DNA from: Saccoglossus kowalevskii
Taxonomy: Eukaryota; Hemichordata; Enteropneusta; Harrimaniidae
Assembly: GCF_000003605.2 (NCBI RefSeq)
Contig: NW_003116452.1
Span: 634,738-662,336, forward strand
Length of the DNA: 27,599 nt
Reading direction: 5' to 3'
The notes under the pieces were generated by a model. The model had not been told where the DNA came from and searched no databases. It was given only the letters and a program-made list of their open reading frames with translations. The translations under genes were made by a program, and so were the position numbers. Positions 1 through 8,060 of the stretch are shown in pieces. Every line of letters starts with the position of its first letter. Within the stretch, counting starts at the first letter, position 1.

Positions 1-479
1 TTTTCAAGACCGTCTATATTTAGAAAAGATGACTTGGTGGGAAATGGTCGTTGTATCGTAACTGGTATAACGCCGAACTGCACTGTACTGTGTTTACAAC
101 ACATTGTTAACGCGAGGCCATCATTTGTACAGTCATGTCGTCAGTCAGTAACTACGAGTGCCAACGCAGTGTGATTCCCCACAAATGAACATCTACTGAC
201 CGAGATTTCCAGTGTAGACACGATCCATTGTCTGGTCCAAATAGAAATTCTAACATAATCGCTGTGACACTTTTCAAAGTACCATGTACTTTCCGATTAT
301 AATGACAATTTGAGCACGACAACAACAAGCCTCTTAGAGTAGGATACATACATATATGTACACTGCTGTCTATACACAGGTCAGTTCACGGTCGCTGAAA
401 CCCGGGAAATGTCAGTAAAATCACTGAGTTCCGTAATACAATCTACATGCACTTGTGTGTGAAATGAAGCCCATGAAAC
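1..479. other. Gene-less stretch, no coding signal
   Basis: I see no recognisable gene here. The only open frame of note is a 65-codon one on the minus strand (152-349), which shows no family motif. A small perfect inverted repeat lies at 276-292 (7-base arms AAAGTAC/GTACTTT around CAT). Hairpins of that size are expected by chance in AT-rich DNA. The stretch ends where the left arm of the 480-867 inverted repeat begins. Confidence 0.6.
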
Positions 480-867
480 CCAGGAACTATATTAACCTGT
501 ATGCCTAGCTGTATCGGCTGGTATCTAATGTGTAAAAATAGATAAGAGATGAAAGCTCCAGCGATACAACAACTGGAAAAAAAACAGAAAGACATATTTA
601 ATTTATGAAAAAAAATACCAGTTTGGAGATATTTTGTTTTTAATTTCGTCAAAAAATAAGGACAACAGACATATTGACTCTGCATACGAATTCTGAGCGG
701 TGTGTACGTTTTTTAGCTTTGCGTTATGGTTTGGAACCAGTCTTGCAATTGTGTCGGTTTGAAAAATATAGGATCGCTGCAGCCTTCACCCCTTTTTTAT
801 TTTTATACACTAAATACCAGCCGATACCCCCTCCCTATACAGACGTAAAGTGTATTATAGTTCCTGG
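480..867. repeat. Imperfect inverted repeat, arms 480-568 and 770-867
   Basis: The reverse complement of 480-568 aligns with 770-867 on the plus strand. Both arms share, in order, ATCGCTG, a TTCA and pyrimidine-rich stretch, ATTTTTA, ATACCAGCCGATAC and ATAGTTCCTGG. Over the first 58 positions I count roughly four in five identities. The inner ends are then separated by about 200 bases that do not align. Translated in the matching frame, the arms also resemble each other (for example RYQPI versus KYQPI, and VPG in both). This fits two diverged copies of one dispersed repeat inserted in opposite directions, or the arms of an old fold-back element. A common coding ancestor is possible, but I do not recognise the peptide. 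No target-site duplication was identified. Confidence 0.7.
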
Positions 868-2406
868 ACTTCCTGTAGTTATGGTCTCCGTCTGGTAATA
901 TTGACTGATATCAAATGGCAAACAAATATGGTACTTGAGTTTTAAAAGTTTGACAGGGAGGTTCAATCTCAAATAGCTCTAACTATTTGTTTGTTTCAAT
1001 GTGAAACCTCCACACTCTGTAGGCGGTTTGTCTATTTATACAAAAAGCATTTTTATCGAACGTTTCTAATGTAATCTCTATGAATTTTAAATGTATTCTC
1101 TATGAATGCGATATGTTGACTGATTGTCAATGAGGTAAACAATTCGTAATTGCTCTAAAATCTGGGTTCGTTCCATTACATGTGCTCGTAAATATATGTG
1201 TCCTCCCGTTAATGTTTCAATATTGTTTGAGCACCTTTAACACGAGACCCCTCATTCGACGCAAAATAACCAACCAATCTGTTACCACTTATTTGTTTAT
1301 ATAATCTGAAATTCACTTATATTATACTCATGGTATTATACATACAACTAACTTTTGTGCATTCAATAAGGTATCATCAAATAATACCTTTTTTAAGGAT
1401 CAGCTCATTTATCATATAAAGGTATACATGATGTGAAATCTCATTAAACCTTAGCACAAATAACTTAGTCTAAATATATTTACATATTTGTGTATTAATT
1501 TGAAAATTAATTCTCAACAGTTAATTTTCGTTTTATAATTGAGTTGTGAGTGTTGGTACTTGTTATTCAATTCCTTTACATCGTTTTATTAACGGGTAAA
1601 TATGAATATAAATCGTTTTTAATTGTTTACGTGAATTAAATATATGAATCGTATACTAAAATAACTATTACTACATTATAATAATTTCTATGAAGCATCC
1701 ACATAGTAATAAATATTAAATATATGAATAAAAAGAAATAAAAACATAAAGTTCGGAGAAAATAGTTCACATGTATGTTATCAATTTTCCTATGGCAAGA
1801 ATATATCATAGAAATATTGACCCGATATCAGATTTGTCGACCCGAAGCATGTACTGTTGACCGAGGCGAAGTATAGTCGTGTCGTTCGATGATTATCTCC
1901 CAGTTACAAGTATTCACATAACTCGTCAATGCACGATAACTTGTTGAGCAGATAATGTTACAATTAAGCTGATTCTCCGAGAAAACGCCGACAAACCTCA
2001 ACGGTGAATCGGCATATTTTAGATCTACCATAACGTCTGCGCAAGCGCAGAAACCATATATAACGTCTGTGACTGCTGAGAAGTCAATATGCAAATATAC
2101 CGACCGCCAATTGCGCGAATTTGATTGCATGATGAAATAAAATGATCAGTGGAATTGGGAAGCAAATTATATTTGTCATACAATGCGCCAATAATAAAGT
2201 AATAATATAATTATATTTAACGTGTTTTATTACGTATATATAATAATATATGTCCTTGACTAATATTACAATAATTAAATTTAAACAGATTATAAATTGT
2301 GATATGATAGATGCTTCATGCGCTAAGATATGGACATATGAGTAGTATTGTACGTTAAATTATGATGAATCTGCACTACACAACGAGTGAGTATATTTTC
2401 ATTACA
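868..2406. other. AT-rich gene-less stretch
   Basis: This stretch is strongly AT-rich, especially 1300-1740 and 2160-2350, with many short runs of A or T and no recognisable coding sequence. A 100-codon minus-strand frame (1828-2130) lies in the one CpG-containing patch, about 1820-2130. Its protein shows no domain, signal peptide or repeat that I recognise, and its length is not exceptional, so I do not call it a gene. I see no promoter, terminator or RNA gene. Confidence 0.55.
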
Positions 2407-2464
2407 GTGAGTGTGCGAGCGAGCGAGCGAGTGAGTGAGTGAGTGAGTGAGTGAGTGAGTGAGT
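2407..2464. repeat. GAGC/GAGT tetranucleotide microsatellite
   Basis: An imperfect array starts with GTGAGTGTGC, continues as three to four GAGC units and then about eight GAGT units, ending before CAAAAGCC. The GAGC to GAGT change is a single C/T transition. This suggests that one unit type expanded from a variant of the other. Arrays of this kind are common in mollusc genomes in my recollection, which is one weak reason for the organism guess. Confidence 0.95.
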
Positions 2465-2643
2465 CAAAAGCCGAGCAAATTCCTAACTCAGTGGGCCATC
2501 AAATTCCAAGTGAGAACAGAGATCGAACATGGAAACATGTGTACCTTTCAGATGAAATGCATGTCGGGAGATATTTCAGTGTGATGGAACTTATATTACC
2601 AGTAGTTGTAAAAAGGACAAATGTAAGTTTTTGACGATGTTAT

Positions 2644-2720
2644 GTGAGTGGGTGAGTGGGTGAGTGTGTGAGTGAATGAATGAATGAATGAATGAATGAA
2701 TGAATGAATGAATGAATGAA
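2644..2720. repeat. GTGAGTGG / GAAT compound microsatellite
   Basis: A compound array starts with GTGAGTGG-type units, passes through GTGAGTGTGTGAGT and then becomes about twelve TGAA units (2673-2720). It lies 180 bases from the GAGC/GAGT array at 2407-2464 and shares the GAGT unit with it. The two arrays may therefore descend from one tract that was split, or may seed one another. Confidence 0.95.
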
Positions 2721-3306
2721 CTGACTTACAGCTACCTTCACACGCGAATTTAAACCGTGTCTACAAACTACATGAAGCATTGCGGACTTAACTACGGAAC
2801 CAGAACGTTGCTAAGCTGCATTCAATATAAGTGAGCATATTGGTTTCAAGTTCAATATGGTTCTAAATTAAACCAAGCACTGAAGCTTCAATTCACTTAA
2901 TGGAGATTATTTCAAAGAAAACATAGTCAAATCCGCCCACAATTTGATCTACGGATAATGTACTGAACTGGAAATATACACCGTGTATGCTGAGAATACT
3001 GATCGTCATGAAGGTTGAAAGATGTATAAGCTGTATGTGCGGTAAAAATTTAACAACACTCTGTGCACATTATGAGCAATATTTTCGTAATACCTAAAAT
3101 AAATAATTTGATTTATTATTATTTCGGAATAAATCGTAGATTGTGTTTACAGTACGCTTTAATATTACCAGAGTTGGTAATATATATATATATATCATAT
3201 AGTCTTCCTGGCTTTAATCGGTGTCTGTTTGTACATGTATGTATTCATAGTGCTACTATATATAATTATATATATATGTATTTGAAAGTATATAAATTGT
3301 GAGTTG
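2721..3306. other. Gene-less stretch with short TA tracts
   Basis: No coding signal is recognisable. A 79-codon plus-strand frame (3063-3302) runs across simple TA sequence at 3181-3195 and 3256-3279. Its protein is a low-complexity mix of I, Y and L, as expected from translated AT-rich DNA. No RNA gene or regulatory element can be named. Confidence 0.55.
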
Positions 3307-3320
3307 GTATCCCTGGCGAC
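3307..3320. promoter_or_regulatory. X-box (RFX)-like motif GTATCCCTGGCGAC
   Basis: The 14 bases match the symmetrical pattern GTNNCC-NN-GGNNAC that RFX transcription factors bind in animals. This is a sequence match only. No promoter or gene is visible beside it. It is the first of three full matches within 1.3 kb. Confidence 0.3.
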
Positions 3321-3802
3321 ATACACGCCCACGCACACAGATAATGTGGACTGTCGAAATAAACTATATATTTGAAGTTGAAAAAAAAATATGAATTATA
3401 GAAATTGTTTCTTGTTTTTAAATGTTGAACTCTGCTTATTCAAATTGCCTCACATACAATATGGTATACACTTTGCGAAAGAATCAATTAAGCACGCCAT
3501 GCAGGTTACAAACGTGAATGTCAATATATATTAACGTACACTTGTTTCGTATGTCCTAAGAGTTGCACTCAATCGGATGTTTCCATCAATTAAAATGCAC
3601 GTGGAAATGTATTTTTCTTGCAGCAATATACCATTGTGCTGATCACGTTTCAGTGTCTTGTGTGATATAGCAGTGGGGGTGAAGCAGGAAAGGTATTGAT
3701 AGTACGGTCGGATAACTATGTCACCGTGACGCCAGCCATACGTGCAGGTGAGAAATATCATCGCAATGAAATAAGGTTTAGAAGTCGCGGGCAGCGAAGA
3801 AG
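3321..3802. other. Gene-less stretch with unsupported small frames
   Basis: Two overlapping open frames lie here: 76 codons on the minus strand (3531-3761) and 62 codons on the plus strand (3696-3884), which starts only at TTG. Neither resembles a known protein. A donor-like CAG|GTGAGA lies at 3746/3747 in the plus frame, but no matching acceptor or homology supports an exon. I leave the stretch uncalled. Confidence 0.5.
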
Positions 3803-3826
3803 TGAATTACGTGCTAACGTAATTCA
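3803..3826. repeat. Perfect 10-base inverted repeat (hairpin)
   Basis: TGAATTACGT at 3803-3812 is the exact reverse complement of ACGTAATTCA at 3817-3826, around a GCTA loop. Ten perfect pairs with a four-base loop is a stronger hairpin than most in the window. There is no T tract after it and no nearby gene, so it is not called a terminator. Confidence 0.8.
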
Positions 3827-3968
3827 GATCTGTGAAGAAGCCACTGTGACTGAACAAACCAAGTGTAAAAAAGATATATCGTAAGAGGGCGCACAGCCTG
3901 CAGGGTTTTGTCATCGGTTACATTACTAAGTTTATGCAACTTCATGATCCTCATTTTAAATATCATTT

Positions 3969-3988
3969 CTAGTTTCCATGGAAACTAG
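3969..3988. promoter_or_regulatory. 20-base perfect palindrome containing an X-box motif
   Basis: CTAGTTTCCA is followed directly by its reverse complement. The central 14 bases (3972-3985), GTTTCCATGGAAAC, are a fully symmetrical match to the RFX/X-box consensus. In animals, RFX proteins bind such palindromes as dimers, often at genes for cilia. The match and the palindrome are seen directly. Any binding or target gene is inference. Confidence 0.4.
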
Positions 3989-4599
3989 CAGTTAAACAAA
4001 TTCTACATATGTACAAACTGGGGTAATATAGTAGTATCGCTCACATTGAACCAACAAGCTCAGATTTTATATTATTATTATTATTTTACATTTCATAAAT
4101 GTGCTTATGTAGTTCACTGCATCGAAGTGACCTTAAATTTGTTAGACTGAATTTACGGACCGAGGCATTTCCTCTGTATCAATTTCTGTCATCTGAGATA
4201 TGAGAATGGGGCTTAACATGTGACACATATCGCATCTGTATCCCATTGCAATTGGTGATGCGTTTTAATCTTTTAAACGTTTGAGTTTTACAAATGAAGC
4301 AGATTGTCCATACAAATGCAGCGTTATAAATGAGAGTTACACTTATTCATCTTCCATCAAGTGTAATTGTCACTACTGGCTAGCTTGCATTGCTAGTGAT
4401 TTTTTTTTCTTATTCTGAGTTGTTATATCCGAATAGCACCGATTAACTCGAAATCCAATATATAACGCAAATTGGAGAACCCTACAAGGACATCGTCACA
4501 TCCAATTATAAAGACCGCTAGCGATAAACCATCACGAGACTTTGAGAGCTTTATCGAGGAGGAAATCACGAATGAAAACCAAAATTCTGGTGTGTTGAC

Positions 4600-4613
4600 G
4601 TTACCGTGGAAAC
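4600..4613. promoter_or_regulatory. X-box (RFX)-like motif GTTACCGTGGAAAC
   Basis: This is the third full match to GTNNCC-NN-GGNNAC, about 620 bases after the palindrome at 3969-3988. It lies just upstream of the stem-loop at 4628-4672. No gene is visible nearby, so a regulatory role is only suggested. Confidence 0.3.
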
Positions 4614-4627
4614 ACTAACGTAATCTT

Positions 4628-4672
4628 ACGATACGCGCTGCATCGCCAATTATCAAGTTGGAAGCGCATCGT
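4628..4672. repeat. Bulged stem-loop in a CpG-containing patch
   Basis: ACGAT (4628-4632) pairs with ATCGT (4668-4672). After a two-base bulge, GCGCT (4635-4639) pairs with AGCGC (4663-4667). CCAA (4646-4649) pairs with TTGG (4658-4661) near the loop. The fourteen pairs include several G-C pairs in an otherwise AT-rich setting. It could be an RNA hairpin or chance; no family is recognised. Confidence 0.45.
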
Positions 4673-6509
4673 AGCGTGCACTGGGGATTCAATCAGACAA
4701 TTACTCTTCATGTTTCGTGATTAGGCGCAATACTGAGTTTCAATGTGTAGAGTACTGTCGTTTTAAAGCTCTTACGCAAATTGGCGACTATTACCAGTTC
4801 TAATTTGAAGTACACGTGACTATATTATTGGACCACATAGTCACTTCCCTTACGTAAGTTATAGTATGAGAGGAATTTAAAGTGGAAATAGTACGTAGTC
4901 TAGCTTCTAGTGCATTATAAGTGGCTAGCCAAGACCACGCGATAGAAACCCTTGTTACTTCACTCTGTAATTAAAACTTACACGGTATGAAATATTCGCT
5001 ACAAAACACGCCCCGCACAGGAAAGTAACAGGATATTATATGCCACTGTATCGCTCACGTGAGCATGATATAAATTGGCATCACAGATGAGCCTCTAAAG
5101 ATTATATACGAAGGGGCTATTTAACAATTTCCCATAATTAAACCCATTCTAACTTATTTGCCATTATGCAAGACGGAAGGGACAGATTAGAACCGGTTCC
5201 AGGAAATCATTACAATAAACATCGAACAAACAGACTTCTCATTAGTTAACATTTCGGTTATGAGTTATTATGAAATGTTACACTATTAATCGTTAATGAA
5301 GCGTATCCTTCAATTAAAAAGAAAAGTATTAACATACAATGCGTAGTATGATTTAGTGATTGGCAACGAGTATTAATTTTGATATATATTTCCATTTAAT
5401 GGGGTATCATGTGGGCATTGTAGCAGGTGGTTATCATTTATAACACCCTCTACTGGTGACACAGTGGGGAGAAAGTTTATAGAAAGTGATATTTGCTGGA
5501 ATCTAATTAGCAATGGTGTAATATTCTTGAACGAATAATAATCACAGATGTAGAGGATAGCTTCCAACAAAATACCCAATCAATGCTTGATAGTTAGGTT
5601 CAATTGGTAAAATGCCTTCCGTTTAATGTACTCCTATCCAATATATTGGAAGTAAAAATAAGGTCACATCCAAAGTCAGCAGTTTTGATATTTACAAACA
5701 TATAGTGTTTGTTGCTAAACCATGGGTGAATTATGTTACAAAATAACGGCTCACAATTTCAGACACAAAGTCTGAGACATCAATATATGTTAATTGCAGG
5801 ACTTTGTCAGTCAGCCGAATTATGTTATGTTGTACAAAATAATAGTGTTAAAACATCATATGGAGGCATACAGACATACCTAGGTATATCCGAGATATGT
5901 TTGTGCCAAAAGCATAATGAAATGATATCATGATGGTGTGCGTGTAGTGGTATTCATGACTTTGTCTATAAGTTCAAATCAAACCTGTCAATGCAAGTCA
6001 TACACTACAGGGACAACGTAGGGATTTAAACCAACAATCCAAATGAGAATGTCAGAGATATGACATTGAACGGATGGACGGGCAGCGGACAAGTAATGAA
6101 GACAAAAATGAAAATACAGCGATACAACGGTAAAACGATTGGAAATTAATTAGCAAAGCCTGCCTACATCTGCGGCATCCGCCATGCATTGTTATGACTT
6201 ATAATAAAATACCTGCTGTTAGCTATTTATCCCCTATATCAAACATTACCGCATTAATCAGCTGATTCTTTTGCTAATATATTGAACAAGTCGATTAATC
6301 AACTTCTGATTACACATTGCCTCTATAAATAGTTCCGGTTAATTGAACAAGTTTAATTTAAAGTCTAATTATTTCAATTTGTGTCAGATACAGTTACTTT
6401 TATTTTCCTAATTGTGTTGAAGCAAATACCACTTGTGGTCTGACATCTTGTGACCAAATTGTTATTGACGTCATATTTAGTGTTGGCAAAAAACACAGCT
6501 TTGTACCAT
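4673..6509. other. Gene-less stretch
   Basis: Nothing here reads as a gene. Open frames of 68 codons (minus, 5373-5579) and 66 codons (plus, 5733-5933) are unremarkable. GAATTATGTT followed by ACAAAATAA occurs at about 5730 and again at about 5818, a weak local duplication. Position 5759-5775 holds a six-pair hairpin (TCAGAC/GTCTGA). TAAT-containing homeodomain-like words are frequent at 6250-6320, as expected for AT-rich DNA. Confidence 0.5.
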
Positions 6510-6590
6510 TCCGTGTGTACCTCACGTACACGGATGTATGGGATACATCTTAATTAATTGATGACTGAAATACATGTGACAGACAGTCAT
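6510..6590. repeat. Three adjacent hairpins
   Basis: Three inverted repeats follow one another. The first (6510-6534) pairs TCCGTGTGTAC with GTACACGGA around CTCAC with a two-base bulge. The second (6533-6549) pairs GATGTAT with ATACATC around GGG. The third (6561-6590) pairs ATGACTG with CAGTCAT around sixteen bases. A fourth, weaker one (ATTTTAC/GTAAAAT) lies at 6668-6688. Each could arise by chance; the close series is what is notable. No RNA family is recognised. Confidence 0.5.
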
Positions 6591-6811
6591 TTGGGGTAGC
6601 TTTTAAAATAAGTAATAGTGGACAGCGCGTTAACAGTCTATCGCCTATTGAAAAACCAATTAGAGGTATTTTACCATATGAGTAAAATTAATGTTGTGTT
6701 GCGTATGTGGACGCCTCGTATCTCTATTATCTGCCTGATATCGAATGTATTATTAAGCCCATGTGTTCTAGAAGAAACATGGTAGATCTGACATACACCT
6801 GACATACTCTT
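6591..6811. other. Short gene-less spacer
   Basis: There is no coding signal. The only structure seen is the AT-rich hairpin at 6668-6688, seven pairs around CATATGA. Confidence 0.5.
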
Positions 6812-7240
6812 TTACTGTATGTCTGCCATGCAGGTCACACCTTCACTCTATTTAGGTGATAAAATCTGGAGAAAAAAAAATATTATTATAGGCCACTATT
6901 GCCATGGCAACAGCCCCAAACTGATTTATTGAATACCTTCGCGCAAAATGTATATCATATTGCAATGCTGGCACTAAAAACACTGACAAAGCTCATTCTA
7001 CTCAGCTGGGGTGTGTACACAAACCTACTATTTTTGTTGATATCGTTTTTTTATTACAGAGAAATTTGACCTTAAAGACGGGGTAACTTTTCACCAGTAA
7101 CGGCTTTTTAAGTCTTCTGTGATTTGTTTGGCTTGGCCGATTTTGTACATACTTGGCAGGCAGGTCATACCGTAACTAAATGAAAAAAATAAACTGTCCC
7201 ACCGCTGCCATGGCAACATCCCCAAAACGGATTTTTGAAC
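6812..7240 (+). repeat. Diverged direct repeat, copies about 6815-6935 and 7143-7240
   Basis: Two copies in the same direction share, in order, a TGTA..T..TGGCA/GCCATGCAGGTCA.ACC block, an A-rich stretch and GCCATGGCAACA.CCCCAAA followed by GATTT.TTGAA. The second copy is shorter in the A-rich part. The best-conserved block is 6898-6934 against 7204-7240. It is centred on a CCATGGCAAC palindrome, which is also an X-box-like half-palindrome. The pattern fits a dispersed repeat inserted twice or duplicated locally. About 210 bases between the copies do not align. No open frame spans either copy. Confidence 0.7.
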
Positions 7241-7636
7241 CCTACCACCCCAGTCTTGTAATAGCAGTGTTCACATGATCGTGCTTTTTATTTTGGCTAA
7301 CTTGCGCACAGACAAGAGATCACCGGCGCCGTCATTGTTACACTGTATCCACGTAATCGCAACGCAACTTTGAACTTTGAATGAACTGTAATGCTGCGTC
7401 CAATCAGAGAATCTAGAAAATACAATCGCTAAACTGTCGGAAATAATCATTATAACAGCAGAACACATGCTAGTGATAAAGTGAAGTGACTTCTGAAGAC
7501 TTAATGGTTTTTGCGAACTTCGTCTACGGGCCCGGTTTATAAACCGACGTTAGCTTCACGTTCATGTCCTTTCACGACAACAGCCAAAAACATGTTTGAT
7601 TTTTGAGCGGAGCGGATCGCCAACCAGCCTACCGGC
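7241..7636. other. Gene-less stretch before the CTGT array
   Basis: A 65-codon minus-strand frame (7271-7468) is present but unrecognised. A 14-base perfect palindrome, CGGTTTATAAACCG, lies at 7533-7546. The last 40 bases (GAGCGGAGCGGATCGCC and onward) are richer in G+C and may be the 5' part of the repeat that follows. Confidence 0.5.
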
Positions 7637-7687
7637 CTGTCTGTCTGTCTGTCCGTTCGTTCGTCCGTCCGTCTGTCTGTCTGTCCG
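7637..7687. repeat. CTGT / CCGT / TCGT tetranucleotide microsatellite
   Basis: The array has CTGT units at both ends and CCGT and TTCG variants in the middle, then ends at CCGAAGGG. The repeat unit at 7690 begins directly after it. The same arrangement of a CTGT/CCGT array in front of a GGTAACTCAAA repeat is, as I recall, common to copies of that repeat elsewhere. Confidence 0.92.
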
Positions 7688-7689
7688 AA

Positions 7690-8060
7690 GGGTAACTCAA
7701 ATAGTTAAAGACAAATTCCATGAAATTGTGTGCAAGCCTTGCCCATCAAGCAAGGTTTGATAGATTATATTCAGGAGAGATGTGTATCTAAATGTCATGA
7801 ACACACGAATTTTAAGGGAGAATTTTTCAGTTTCATGAACTTTTTATGAGATGTTGCCCTTGAGAATATAACCAATCGATTACCTTTTGTGATATCGCCA
7901 GATCCCGTTTCCATAGAGACAAGAATTTTGTGACGCACTCATCACCTTTGCCAGGTAACTCAATACGTTACTGACGAATATTCATGATTATATCAGGAGA
8001 GTTAGCTCGTAAGACAAGAAGCAATCGATCAGATTGTGGGAGAGATCTGAGATCATGTAG
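7690..8060 (+). repeat. Three diverged units of an old dispersed repeat
   Basis: Unit 1 begins GGGTAACTCAAATAGTTA at 7690 and contains TTCCATGAAATT. Unit 3 begins GGTAACTCAATACGTTACTG at 7954 and contains TATTCATGATTAT, then AATCGATCAGATTGTGGG and GATCTGAGATCATG. Unit 2 (about 7815-7906) lacks the first block but keeps TTCATGAACTTTTTATGAG, CCTTGAG and AATCGATTAC followed by GATCCCG. The block order is the same in all three. From memory this matches a repeat common in marine invertebrates (GGTAACTC, then TTTCATGAAATTT, then CGATTACATTTTGG, then GATCC), but I cannot search to confirm. No intact protein spans it. Confidence 0.65.

Noticed and set aside
1828-2130. 100-codon minus-strand frame in a CpG-containing patch
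   Set aside because: No recognised domain, no splice context, and a length within what chance allows in 27.6 kb over six frames.
2407-2720. Spaced repeats considered as a CRISPR array
   Set aside because: The units are contiguous tetranucleotides without unique spacers, and the window is eukaryotic in character.
3696-3884. Open frame with CAG|GTGAGA donor-like site
   Set aside because: The frame begins at TTG, is short, has no recognised peptide and has no paired acceptor. Single donor matches are common by chance.
6240-6320. Dense TAAT words as a homeodomain cluster
   Set aside because: TAAT is frequent everywhere in AT-rich DNA, and no conservation data are available to separate signal from background.
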